Origin: Membranipora membranacea
Taxonomy: Eukaryota; Bryozoa; Gymnolaemata; Cheilostomatida; Membraniporidae
Direction of reading: 5' to 3'
DNA: 64,000 bases
Assembly: GCA_914767715.1 (NCBI GenBank)
Contig: OU612074.1
Location: forward strand, 3,799,501-3,863,500
Below the pieces are notes generated by a model. It was not told where the DNA came from, did not search any database, and was given only the letters and a program-made list of their open reading frames with translations. Numbering within the stretch: position 1 is the stretch's first letter; each line of letters starts with the position of its first letter. The position numbers and the translations under genes were made by a program. Shown piece after piece: positions 48,901 to 61,857 of the stretch.

Positions 48901-49011
48901 GTGAGAGTTGTAGATCTCAGGGAGATTTTAAGGTCCATAGGCCTCCCAATAGCAGGTCTCAAAAAGGATCTGATTGATCGAATCATACAATATAAGAGCA
49001 GATTACAAACT
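48901..49011 (+). pseudogene. SAP-like motif before gag
   Basis: In the same frame as gag, between two stops, about 37 codons include DLREILRSIGLPIAGLKKDL. This fits the SAP pattern (two helices joined by a GLP-x-x-G-x-K turn), a DNA- or RNA-binding fold. An ATG at 48862 in this frame could be the original start. Confidence 0.5.
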
Positions 49012-49029
49012 TAAGCGTTACTACTAGAT

Positions 49030-51117
49030 TTGGAAATATCTAGAATAGAACTGTCAACAAAGGAACTGGAGGTATCTCGGTTCCACAGTGCTAATATTAA
49101 CCATGCCAGTTCAAGCTTAGATTTAGCTGCAAATCCTACTCATGTTTTACAGCCCATGTTTCATGATAATGCCCCTGAGAAGAAGCCTCAGGAGAAGCAA
49201 ACCCCAAACATGGTTTTCAATAATTTAATAGTGCATGATAATGTCAATAATGTAGATGCTGCTCGAGAGCAGCGTCAGCTTGGTAAGGGTGTTGGATTAG
49301 GCAAGGCTTCATCTGTTATTGTTTCTGATGACATGCTGTTAACATTGCCTCATGCAAGTAATCCTATTCAGGTCCACGTTCAGACTAACGAGCCCCGAGC
49401 TAGTCTAGAAGCTGGTCAAAATTCTATTGTTCATTCTCAACCCAAATCTAATGACTCGGAATGGCTAATCCGAAAGCCAGCTGAGCAAAAACCAGTGACT
49501 CAGCTTGGTGCTTCTTAGCAGAACAATGGACGGCTATTACAGTCACACAATGAAAACGACTCTGCTACCAGGTTTCATTCTAGTGATAACAATGCATGGC
49601 TATGTAAATCTAATGTACGGTCTTCTGTCAATACACAATCACTCAGTGGATGGCATATATCTGCTTTACCGCCCGAATCAAATTCTCAGTTCAAAACAAC
49701 CCAACCCCCATCTAATGAAACTAGCTATCGGATATTCTCATGTCAGTCAAACCAAACAAATAGCTCTAATCCAAATAATAATTTGGAATTGTCTGCTCAG
49801 GGTGATATTAGTGCAAATGCTCAATCTGTGGTCCAGTCCAGTAGTGAGACGACTCCAGGGTCTCATGATAGCTCCAAAATGTCCATTTGCAACCACAGTG
49901 AGGGTTTTTATCACAAACTCATTAGAGCTCAGGAGCATAGAGAACTAGTTGAGGCTATAAAAGCTCCATCAATCAAACCGCCGATAATTTCAGGTGAACT
50001 CATAGATTATCCCAGGTGGAAGAAAGCATTTAATGCATTTCTAAAACAGCGGGTAAACCCATCTGCTAGTGACAAGCTTTAATATCTAGAGCAGTATACC
50101 TCAGGTCAGGTTAGCGAGCTTATCCAGTCATATATTTATTTGGACACAGAAAAGGCATATCAGAACGCCATGGCAGACATCGATAAGTTGTATGGAAACG
50201 ATTTTCTCGTGGCCCAAGCTTTCAAAACTAGGCTTTCCTCATGGTCCAAGATTGGCAATAACGATGCTATGGGGATATTCAAACTTACAAATTATCTCAA
50301 ACAGTGCCTGACAGCTATGAACGAAATCGTTGATCTTCAATGCCTGAATTTAAGTGAGAAAAATCGAGAGATAGTCAATCTGCTTCCCGATTTTATAGCT
50401 AGGCATTGGAACTCCAAAACTACGGAATATCAGCTGAAAAAAATGGGAATAGCTTTCCTCTATTTAGTGTCTTTGTTGAGTTTATGGAGCTGGAATCAGC
50501 CAAGGCCAACAATCATGTTACCATTTCAAAATGCTTTGAAGCAAGCTACCCGCTCAAAGCCACAGTCCTTAAATAGTCAGGCAAAACCCAAACCAAGTGC
50601 TCCTCAAGGTGGTAATAAGGCCTTTTCTCATCAAACAACAGCAGCTGCTGGTCAGAAAGCCAAGTATAAGAAAAACTGCCCATACTGTAAATCTAACGAT
50701 CATTTTTATGTGTCTAAATGTCCGAAATTCCGAGAGTTGTCTATTGATGAGGGCTGGAAAGCAGTGCAATCTGGTAAGCTATGTAACAGGTGTCTTGGAA
50801 TTAAACACCAACAATCAGACTGTCAAAGGGATTGGAAGTGCAGTAAATGTCAAACAAAAACACACCACACGCTGCTCCACCGAGACACTGCTACATCAGC
50901 CTACCAGTCTAGCAGACAGCCATCTGCTAATACTGTTTGTAACGCCACACAACACCATTCTGCTGAACACAGTATCTTTTCTCCAACAGTACCCGTTTGG
51001 GTTTCCGCTCTAAACGACCCACACAATGAAGTGTTGACTTACGCATTGATAGATTGGCAGTCTAACAAGACATTCATAACTGATGAGGTATCCAATGCTC
51101 TAGAGTCTAGGTGCTAA
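49030..51117 (+). pseudogene. BEL/Pao gag and protease remnant
   Basis: A long low-complexity N-terminal part is followed by the gag core (IISGELIDYPRWKKAF). The zinc-binding region has paired knuckles (CPYCKSNDHFYVSKCPKF and LCNRCLGIKHQQSDC). The aspartic protease site reads ALIDWQSNKTFI. The expected D-[ST]-x-S pattern has W in the second place, so activity is doubtful. In-frame stops interrupt it at 49516 and 50080. Confidence 0.8.
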
Positions 51118-51219
51118 ATCTCTCCCAGGCAATCTTGAGATATCTACTATGACTAGTGTAAATAAGCAGGTCAGTGTAATTCATACTCAAATCTCAGAAT
51201 CAGAGGTTTCTATACCTCA

Positions 51220-54200
51220 GTGTATTACGACCTACCTAGGACTTACTGTCGTGACCAAATACCATGTTGTATCTCAGATATACCAACCTCGGAAAATATC
51301 AGGGATCTCAAGCATCTAGAACCAATCACGAACTACATAGCACCCAGACTCAACTGTGGTGCTGGTCTGTTGTTAGGTCATGATTGTACTAAAGCAATTA
51401 CTATCAAGGAGGTGATGTAACCTCCCGAAGGTCGAGCACAGGCTGTGAGATATGCCCTAGGGTGGACTGTGATTGGACCTAATCAACATGAAACTAATAC
51501 TGTATTTTCTGATCAAGTCGGCTTTAGTCACTTTACATATTCTGTTGTATCTGATGTATCGACCCAGTGTGTGTCAACCAACGCCTCTATCTGTTATAAG
51601 TCTCAAGTCAAAGATGTGACACCGCGAGAACTCATGAAACAAATAGATGGTCTAGAGTTCCAGGATTCAAATTCAGGTCAAACTGTTTCTCAGGACGATT
51701 TTAAATTCCTAAACATTCTTGATGAGGCCACGTACCAGGGTGAGAACAATTATTATGTCATGCCACTACCGTTCAAAGGCAGTTATACCAGCCTACAGTC
51801 AAATTATGAATCAGTGGTCAAGCGTTTTAATGGATTGCTGTCACAATTCAAACGTCGTGGTCCAGAATTTAGGGATAAGTATACTGAATTCATGAGCGGT
51901 GTCATATCCAGAGGCGAGGCCGAGCTGGTACCAGATTCTGATTTGAAAAGCGGGGAGGGTTGATGGTATTTGCCACATCATGGAGTATTCCACAGCAAAA
52001 CCAAAAAACTCCGATGTGTATTTGATTGTAGCAGTCAATACAAAGGCATGAGTATTAATGACGCATTGTATCAAGGACCCGATCTAAATAACTCACTCTT
52101 AGGGGTGCTAATGAGATTCAGACAGAAACCTGTTGCGGTTAGTTGTGACATTGAAAAAATGTATCATAGATTGCGTGTTACACCCGCACATAGAGACTAT
52201 ATGAGATTCTTATGGCTGGATCAAGAAAACAATGTGCAGATCTATCGAATGTGTGTACATATTTTTGGTGCCAGATCTTCCCAAAGCTGTGCCAAATACG
52301 GACTACGCCGCTTAGCTCAAGATCATGGTAACCAATATCGAGAAGCCCAGAAATTTATCATGCAAGATTTCTATGTCGATGATGGTCTGCACAGTGTTGA
52401 TACTCCAGAAGAGGCTACTAAGCTTCTTAATGACACTAGAGCTATTTGTAGTAAGGGAAACCTCAGGGTTCATAAACAGCACGCGCCCTCGGGATGCTTT
52501 GGTCACTGCAAACAGACTCATTCAAGTATCAGTATATTACGCCTAAAGACAACCCATGTACTCGCAGAAGCATATTATCTAATGTAGCATCTGTGTACGA
52601 CCCGAAGGGTCTAATCTCACCACTGCTTTTGTCTGGCCGTAACATGATTCAGCAAACATGTAAATCTGGTCTTGATTGGGGTGAGCCTCTAAGCGGCGCC
52701 AATGCTGATCAGTGGAAATTATGGGATGCAGAAATGTCACGATTATCAGAAATATCTATTCCACGGTGTATATACCCTACAGGTTTTGTGCCAGCCAAAT
52801 GTGAGCTCCACACATTTGCTGATGCCAGCCAGACAGGCTATGGAGCTTGTAGTTATGTACGTGCACTAAACTCTAACCAGGATATACATTGTTCACTTGT
52901 TACTAGGAAAATCTCGTGTAGCTCCTATGAAGCCCACTACAATACCACGGCTTGAGCTTCAAGCTGCTCTACTGGCTGCCAAACAATCTAAAAGTGTGTT
53001 ATCTGAAATGGACTGGAAGTGTGATTCATATTTGTGGTCCGATTCTAAGATAGTTTTAGGCTACATACACAATGATGCCAAACGCTTCCACACCTTTGTA
53101 GCTAATCGTTTGAGCCAAATCTCAGTGGCATTATGTTAGATCAGTTAGGAACCCAGCTGATATAGCCTCTAGGGGTGCCAGTTCTGTAAATGAGCTTAGT
53201 AACTCTCAATGGTTTCAGGGACCTAGTTTTCTGTGGAAGCAATGTGATCTCGAAGATTCTGCCAGTAGTAAATTTTATGTAGACCCAAACGATCTAGAAA
53301 TCAAACAGTCGACAACAGTTTTGGCCACTGATACCAAATCTCTATCCTGTTCGGAACAAGTAGCTGTAGATATAGCCAATCATTCTTCATCATGGTCAAA
53401 GACTCAGCACAATGTGGCTGTAGTGCTCAAAATCAAATCTTCTCACAAGTTTAAAGGATCTGGCAAAGTCTCTGTCAATGATTATCAGAACGCTTCTACG
53501 CTTATTATCCCGGCTGTACAAAAATCTGAATTCAGTAGGGAAATACAACTTCTAAAATCCGGTGAAGTTTTGGATAAAACAAGCTCACTCTGGCGCTTAG
53601 ATTGTTTTGTTGATGATGATGGTTTGCTCCGTGTAGGTGGACGCATGAAACTATCAGCTATGTTAGACTCAGAAAAACATTCAGTTATCCTCCCAAAATA
53701 TTCAAACTTAGCCAAACAGATTATCAGACATCATCATAACAGTGTAGCTCACCAGGGGCGTACCACAACAATGTCAGCTGTCAGGTCGGCTGGCTTTTGG
53801 ATTGCAGGTCTGAGCTCCTTGGTATGAGCTATTATCCATCAATACGTATTATGCCACCGGCTTAGGTGTCCGACTGAAGTACAGAAAATGGCTGACCTGC
53901 CAGCTGACAGGGTTGAGGTGGCGCCGCCGTTCACCAGTGTAGGATGTGATGTGTTTGGTCCATTTCCAGTAAAAGAAGGACGAAAACATCTCAAACGCTA
54001 TGGCTTATTGTTTACATGTATGTCAAGCCGTGCAGTACACATTGAAGTTCTTGATGATTTATCAACAGACTGCTTTATTCAAAACTGGAGATGTTTTCTG
54101 TCTCTCAGAGGCAATGTAAAATAACAAATTTTGTCGGTGCTGATAATGGAATATCAAAGCTTTTCTCTGAAATGGATGAATCTGACAGATTCACAAAGTT

Positions 54201-54825
54201 TCTGAGGGAACATCAGTGTTAGTTTGTGTTCAACACAGCACAGGCCAGTCATATGGGAGGTAGTTGGGAACGACTCATAAGATCTGTGAGATCTGTGTTT
54301 TCTGGTATTACCATGCATATGCATAATCTAACAACGTCGAATCTGTGCACTATTATGTATGAATGTATGGCCATTATAAACAGCAGACCGCTGACCACAA
54401 TCTCTCATGACTGTAAACCACTATCACCTAATGATCTACTAAATCTGAAGTCCAGTGTTATTCTCCCGATGCCAGGTTCATACTCCGATTCTGACATCTA
54501 CGCCAGAAAGAGGTGGAGAGCAGTTCAACTGCTCGTAGACAAATTCTGGCAGAGATGGAAGAAGGAATAAGTCCAGCTAATGCAAATCAGACAGAAATGG
54601 ATCAAAACCAAGCGCAATATTTCTGTAGATGATATTGTAATCCTGCATGAGGAGTGTAATAGGTTAGAGTGGAAAACCGGTAGAGTAGTGAACACATTTC
54701 CAAGTGCTGACAGTTTGGTACGCTCTGTCAGAGTATTGACCATAGATTCTAACGGTATCCGTAGAGAGTATACTCGTCCTATTTCCAAGCTCGTCTGCAT
54801 AGTAGAAACAGATGCAAATCTGTAA
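51220..54825 (+). pseudogene. BEL/Pao pol remnant: RT, RNase H, integrase
   Basis: The linker after protease contains LLLGHDC. Reverse transcriptase is at about 51970-52480, with catalytic DFYVDDGL. RNase H is split by a frameshift near 52950 (CELHTFADASQTGYG, then PRLELQAALL and WSDSK). The integrase zinc region is near 53720-53880. The core shows GCDVFGPF, GADNGI and MGGSWERLIRS. Stops at 53825, 54121 and 54220 and several frameshifts break it. Confidence 0.85.
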
Positions 54826-56587
54826 ACCATAACTTTAGGATATGGCGTGAGAGAACAACTCTCATTTTTGCATTACTGCATATATCATCAACGATTCTCA
54901 ATCTTTCTCATTGCACAATGTATATAAACACTCAAAGATTTAGCATCGTTCAATGCTGTAATATTTTCACTTTCATTGCATTGTATTATTGCTGTTGCGC
55001 ATTGTACTATAGCCGTTGTTCATTGTATATTTGCTTATTTTATCTCAAATCTGGTATATTGCTATAACTAATTTAGAAAATCTGGCCTCTGATTTACATG
55101 GTTTCGATCGTCAGTTCAGTTTCACAAGTCATGGCTCCGAAGAGTTCTCCTTGGGCCCTGGGACTCTTTTCTGCTTTATCTGTGGGTAAAGACACAGATT
55201 ATCATATACTGCTGGCTCAACTCTTGAAGTTGACCAAGAAGCACGGAAAATCAATGAAACCTTTTTGCAAATACTAGAGAATAAGGGCGCCAGAGAATTT
55301 AAGGTTTTCTTTGCGAGGCAATCTCATTCTTGACATAATAACTCTGTACAATGATGAGCTTTGAAGCAGAGTTTGGTGAAATAATTTGATAAAAATATAC
55401 AAATGTGATTTGGAAAATTATCTAGCTCTTTGCATAAAATGTTACAACTTCCCGCCCCTCACTCTTCTGACAAAGAATGCTCATGATTGCAATTACACCC
55501 AAACAACCATCATTATAAAAATGAATATTCGCGAAATTCAAAACTCACCGCATTCATTATCAGCAGCAAAAGACAGGAAGTTAGGTTAGCTTACAATGAC
55601 TCCTGTCTCTCTGATTCCACAAGTGTGTCATGATGACTTGTTACAAGTGCAATGGAATGTGTATGAAGGATTAACAAACAGTGTTAATTATACTTAATTG
55701 TACAATTAAAAATTTTGACAACAAAGATATCAAGGTAATTATGTGATTATGCCTGTTATTGGCCAACCTCCCTGCTTGTGGTAACTCTAAGGATACCAAA
55801 AGTCACTCATTGATTGGTCTACTTGACCTCAATTATGGTCGGTTCAAAACTCGTAGTAAATAGTAGTGATAGCTGATTAATAAGAGTTTTTCTGTTTATG
55901 ACCGATAATAAGGCCTTGAGGTAAAGGCGGCATTGAAAACTGTCGAAGGGAAAATGTCAAAAAAGTATCAGTTTATGAATTCACTTTATATCGCATCGTT
56001 CACATGTTCAAAACATCTGTATAATGGTAGGATAATCACCTTCTGAACAGTTACATTGAGAAATCCATTTGCTAAAAGGCTGAGAAAATCTTGCCGTCCA
56101 CATACATATGTTTTTGTCTAAACTGACATCAGGCCGTTCGGGTCATCCCCTTTTGGTATACTCACACAATTTTCTCAAAACTCTATTTCTCTCTTTTATC
56201 AGCCCTTTTATAACTATCTCTTGTATGCTTATTGTACGAACATTTCTTGAATAGTTTGCAACTGAAGCTATAAATGCCTGGCGCACTCACGGCATGGCCT
56301 TAGTAACCTCCTGCTCAACCTCACCAAGTTTGATATCAACTGCCTCATAACTAAAGCTTGTTGGTGATTTCAGCCCCTGACCTCAATATGAACTATTCAG
56401 TCTTTTCACCATCGCTCTCTTGTGTGCCTCAACATTATATTGACTAGCCTCACAGTATCTTAAATTAAAACGAAAATTAAATAAAAATGGCTCATTTGAC
56501 TCTCATAAGAAAACATTGACTAGTTGATTACCATTTCACTGACTCTCAGCTGAGAATAATAAAGTATATCCTTTGGTTTATTTACAG
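54826..56587. other. Between the retrotransposon and the LRR gene
   Basis: The 3' LTR should be here but is not recognisable. A short plus-strand frame starting at 55131 (MAPKSSPWALGLFSALSV) is followed by a GTAAAG donor-like site and might be a first exon; unsupported. The rest is AT-rich without features. Confidence 0.35.
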
Positions 56588-59500
56588 AGAAGGATGTGTG
56601 GTTTAGACTGGATTCAGACCCACAGGATGAGGACATACCTGAGCTTCCAGAGTACAGATATCTTACACCCATTGAACTCTTCTCAGCTATTGAGGGTCAT
56701 AAAGTTACACACTTAGCTTGCAAAAACCCTCGCAAGTATATGCAGGTTATAAAGCAGATAGCTGCAGATCTCATTCAGCTGAGAATCACTGAAACTTCAT
56801 CATCAAAATATACTAACAGAGTGTAAGTAAAGTTATTCACATAAAAAGGTGCTTGACCTGTTATGTCTCTCCTGGTAAATAGTGTAATGACACAGATGAC
56901 ATCCTACTGGTGCTCACATGATTGAGTTGATACTGTCATTATAATATAGCTTGAGAACCAAAACAAACAACTGCTGGTATGGCAAAGCTCACTCACGAGC
57001 CGAAGCCAAAAGGTGGTTTTGTAGGCAGGCAATAGGTATGAGATGGGGTCTCAGACCCACCCAACTGTTGTGGGTTTTTGTAAAGTATTATCCGCCCTTT
57101 ATTCCTTCACGCCATTATTGTATGATAGAAAGTAACAACCAAAACCATCCATATTACTGAAACTTCCAAAATAAATGGATCAGCACTAATGTCGGAAACA
57201 GGAGCCTTTCGAGGTACCCCCACCTTAGCTGTAGGGATCTTCCTAAATATCCCTCCCCTTGAGATTAGGGCTCATCAGTTTGTCATCAACAGCTGGTACG
57301 GGCACTTTTTTGTTTGCAAAATCTACCATAGGTCTTGCTCAAACTGTTAATAGCAACTGAAAACCGTTCCTGGATTCTAACACGGTTATCATAATCTTAT
57401 CTGTCCTTATAGCATCAGAAATGGTTTGGAGAAGATTGAGGTCCTCGATATCAGGTATCATATATCGCGTGATACACTTGACTTGACTCCGGAAGAACTG
57501 ACCGATGATATTGGAAAAATGAAAACACTGAAGCGACTTCAATTCAGAGGAATTCTCAAATTACCGTCAAGGCAAGTAGGGACAAATTTTCAGGTATTTC
57601 CTATTTGCATCTAAACCGAATATGATTCTGTTTTGCAGCCACATTCAAGCTAGTTGCTGCATGTTGAACATTCAAAAGGGTTGTTTTGTAATCAACATGT
57701 TACACTGTTACATAATAATATAATTCAAGTATTTTTTAGTCTGAATTAATTTCATATTCAAACATGTGGCCAGCCAGGATGAGTTAGTGCACACAGTTAT
57801 CATAGTTTCATCCTCATAAATTTCTAACAATAAGAACATGTGAAATGGTGGCATTGAGGTAGTATAAGCCTGGGGCCCAATTGCAATTGTAAGATTTTGG
57901 GTCTTGCAAGGTCTTGCAACATTTTCACAATTCAGAACCACAAAAATCTCAGCAGTCTTAGGAGTCTCAAGACTCTTGCAAGACCAATCTCAGAAGTCTG
58001 ACGCTGCAGATTAATGCAAGACAGTTGCAACGGGATATCTACTTACTAATACCCTAGAATTTAAATATCAATGGTACAAAGTGGAAGGTTTGTTGACTTT
58101 CACAGCGCGGCCTGTCTGAGATTGAATAATTTGTAAAAAATATTACGCTATCGGATAAAATAGGGGCTTCTCGCTTAATGGACCTGTCACTCAGATTTGT
58201 TTCACATAACGATAGATTGACTTTTATGTCTATGTGACTACCTACTCAGATTTTTTTATGACACAGTGATCTAGTGCACTCTTGTAAAAAATGACTTTCC
58301 ATGTGAATATAAAACTTTGATTAATACGGATTAAGCAAAAACACTTGTTTCAGTCAAAAACGAGCACAATTTCTACAAAAATCATCAGGAATTTATTTGA
58401 TATGATATCATCATGCAATCAGGACACTTGATAATCGGTATAAACATGACATGACAATTCACCATCAATCCCTATGACAGCATCCTTATTGACTGCTTGT
58501 AAATCAATGATGTGTTCATCTCAGAAAGTTAAATTTGATTCACATTCAGATGGAACAGTTTAATATATGATTCAAGCATGGCTGACCAGTAAACAGAAAG
58601 AGGACAAAAGAATTCCTATAAACCCTCAGTTAGGAAAAGTGCATCATAGTTGGGTAGCTAATAGACAAACATTAATTAGTCTGATGGTGAAAAGTTTTGT
58701 TTTATAAACGAGCATAACTGTATATCTCTCTTTTTTCCAAACAGGGTAAATCAAAATCAGTATGGGTTAAAAAAAGTTACAATCCATGTTAACATTTTAT
58801 TTTACATCAATCATCTAACTGGGGTAGACAAGACGAGGTTAAATTGAGAGGACATTCCGTATGCGAACATTGTTGTAGCAGACCTAGTTCTCGATGTCAG
58901 TCAAGGAGTTCAAGAGGTTCACAATATTCTGGTTGGTGGTCTTGGCAGGCACGACAATTATTTACCCTCTCAGTTATGTCTTGAGATATCCCACAGGCCA
59001 CCACACAGATTGGCGATTTTGTATTCCTATAGATGACCGCAGTGTATGCAATTACAATGTCACTTCATTTGCTGATTCGTATCATTATTCTCTGATTGTA
59101 TGACGGTAGTTTTTATTTCAATTTTCCCTTGCCAATAAATTTTGAGGTTAGTGTCGACATCTGAGAGATAATCAGGCCATACATAGCTGGCAAAGAGTAT
59201 CAACTGACATAGAGTTGTGTTGTCAGAGCATTATTCTAGCTCTTTTAAGCATTTTCACTTGCAAGAAACAGTGAGATAGCAGATATGGCTTGGATTTATA
59301 TACATCTTTATAGTCGTACATCCCCAATATCAGGTTAAGATAGTGGCTATCTGAAGAGCAGATCAGCTTGATTGTTGCGTTCAGCGGGTACATGTTATAC
59401 TGTTGGTGAGATTTTCAGTGATTGGAGTCGTCGCCATGAATTCTGTTGTAAATTCGGTGAGATTGGTAAGAGGCGTTTGCGGTAAGCTTCATTTCTCCTA

Positions 59501-61435
59501 TTGGTATGTGTTAAAATGTTGATCTCAGCCTTCATGCACACCCAGGCTATTCCTTATGCTTCTAACTCGATAGGTTATGTACGTCATACCATCCTAGAAA
59601 GGGTGATTTTGGGTTCTGCTTCCATATCCTGCAATGCTTACGCCACACCTATGTTCCAAGTACAATCACGGTGGAGCATCGTGTTAGTGGCCGAGTTAGA
59701 TCACATTTATTCTAGGGGAAAATTTACCTAGTTGGTTTACTGAACCAAGAAACGACTGATGCGCTCTGAGACAAGTAGGGGAAGGTAACTCCATAATATC
59801 ATGTAAACAGTTAGGGTCAGGGTGCACACTTTGCTCGCTGATGACATCATCTGAAGTTTTCACAGAATCTTACAGAACAGACACCTTTTTTTGGTTTTTG
59901 AGTCATTTCAGCATCTTTGAAATGTTTTAGCACCTAACACACTATCATCATGTTCCTCCTCAATCATAAAGCTGTATACGAATAAATCCCCAGTGTAGCA
60001 CACAACACCAACGAATATCAAACATGAGGAACTAATGAGACCAAATTGCACATGATTATAACAGTTAATCCGAATCGAGTGATAAATGTAATGAGCATTG
60101 GTAGTTGTCTTGTAGTGGAAGCTAATACTAACCTGCTGACTCGAGTAGCGTCTTCCTAGGTATTTGAAACATGCCTGTGCACCAGTCATTCGGAACAGGC
60201 ACTTTAGATATGATGCCCATTACTCACTTCGGCAGTTTGCTGTTCTGCTTTCAATAATTAATCTCACTTAATCTAATCACCTAATCTGCTATATATTCTA
60301 TAAATATATAAATATATATATATATACCTTTCATGTTATTGTCCAAGGATTCAGTCATTCTTCCTAAGACTCGATCACATATGACACAGCAAATAAACTT
60401 ACACATGCATTTCAATGACCTATTAGGTTCTCCAATCCTTGAGTTTGAAGACAGCTTCACCCTGTCACTAAAATGGTGAATATTGACAAACAGCTGTCAA
60501 AGAGTCAGATGATCATCAGCTGTTTAGATAGCATTTGAGATTTCACTTTGCAAATTAGACTTTGATATGGCGAATTGTTTGTGTTGTTAATTACGATCTC
60601 AGCTGTTTGTCTCTGTTTGTTTCTGTTTTGCAAGCCATGACCTTTCCAAGCACCTCCCTGACAGATTTTATTGTGCATAATTCTGCACAGTATATCTTTA
60701 CACACTTGTGGTATAAAAACTGTTCCATAAATCATTATTCACATTTATTGGACACTGGCTGAAAATAAAAATGATAATTGTTGACTATATAACTTTTGAA
60801 TGAGAATTTTCTTCTCCACTTTTCATTGATTCTATGTCAGATGTGGACTGGTTCAAATTTTGGCTTGAATGAGAGCTAGGAAGGTGGTCATAACTATAAA
60901 GCAAGTGTGCCCTGATTAACTAATAACAATGTACACTGCTTGGCTTACAATGATCGTCGTTTTCTGTTGCAGCATTGGGGAGCTGACAAATCTGGAAGAA
61001 TTAGAAGTTTGCAACAATGTCAGACTGACCAGCTTACCAGATGATATTAAAAAGCTGAGGAATCTGAGGGTCCTCAAGGCTGATCACTGTTCTCTATCTA
61101 AAATCCCTGAGTAAGTCTGTCAGTGTTTATTACCGAATAAGGGCAATGTTAAAACATGATAATACTGAATGTTACAGATTTGGCTCCAGGATCCTCATGT
61201 TTTGTCTTCTCTCAACATGAATATGATATAATCATGTTGCGAGTAACCAACCTTAATGTACTTATGGACTTACAATGATGATTGTTGTCTGCTACAGAAT
61301 TTGTGAGCTGAAAAGTCTGGAAGTATTAGATGTCTCATTCAATATCAGACTGACCAGCTTACCAGATGGCATTATCAGGCTGAGGAATCTAAGGGTCATC
61401 AAGGCCGATCACTGTTCTCTATTTACAATCCCTGA
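56588..61435 (+). CDS. Leucine-rich-repeat protein, incomplete at both ends
   Basis: Four exons agree in phase: 56588-56822, 57413-57571, 60973-61110 and 61298-61435. The first carries a domain I cannot name (KDVWFRLDSDPQDEDIPELP...). The second starts LRR-like repeats (GLEKIEVLDIR, MKTLKRLQFRG). The last two are both 138 nt and similar to each other: each codes two 23-residue repeats with LxxLxxLPDxI and LRNLRV. Repeats of this type, without cysteine caps, suit an intracellular LRR protein. The second intron starts with GC (CAAG|GCAAGT). Further exons are expected upstream and beyond the window. It could be the LRR end of an NLR or Roco-like protein, but no ATPase domain is visible. Confidence 0.75.
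57870..58045. repeat. Probable MITE with TTGCAA ends
   Basis: The left end CCCAATTGCAATTGTAAGAT and the reverse complement of the right end (CCCGTTGCAACTGTCTTGCA) are similar. The interior has repeated TCTTGCAAG words in both orientations. Intronic. Confidence 0.45.
58894..59103 (+). other. Small open frame with one membrane segment
   Basis: 69 codons starting MSVKEFKRFTIFWLVVLAG, a charged N terminus followed by one hydrophobic stretch, as in type II membrane proteins. It lies in the long second intron of the LRR gene. No donor site continues it and no family is recognised. It may be a remnant of a membrane-protein gene. Confidence 0.25.
60296..60328. repeat. TA microsatellite
   Basis: A run of tataaatata/tatata in the intron. 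Similar TA runs lie at 2645-2690, 14176-14218 and 47518-47550. Confidence 0.8.
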
Positions 61436-61857
61436 GTAAGTATATCAAGGTGTATTATTAATAAGGAGAATTTTACAATATGATAATACTGAATGTTGCT
61501 GATATGGCTCGAAGATCCTCATGTTCTGCCTCTTTTCAACTGCAATATCTTTCTAAAGTGTCTTGGAAAGGTGTAGTATTGTAAACTGTCCCAAGCTGTA
61601 CCAGGGGATGGCGGTGGTAACTCCGTAACATTATGACTGAGTGTATGAAACCTCTTTATTATGAAGTACCCGATAGATCTAGTTTTCCGGAACACCAGTT
61701 GTTATTTGAAGCTCCTACGATTTAAAGACATCTGGTTTGCAAAGAAAGGTGTACTACATTACAAAACACACTATCCTTGCAGTGTCTTGCCGAGGTAATA
61801 ACAGTTTTGAGAATGATACTTTGGCGCCTTAATGCATTGCCACATTTGTGACTGACT

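Larger units (their letters stand above)
48862..54825 (+). mobile_element. Decayed BEL/Pao-type retrotransposon internal region
   Basis: Gag with zinc knuckles, protease remnant, reverse transcriptase, RNase H and integrase occur in BEL/Pao order. The gag and first pol parts use one reading frame, interrupted by stops at 48898, 49012, 49516, 50080, 51418 and 51961. There are also frameshifts near 51110, 51210 and 52490, and further breaks in the 3' half. No LTRs or primer-binding site could be recognised, so the outer limits are those of the coding part. It cannot make its own proteins. Confidence 0.85.

Noticed and set aside
48000-55300. LTRs of the BEL/Pao element
   Set aside because: I compared the sequences before 48862 and after 54825 and found no convincing direct repeat.
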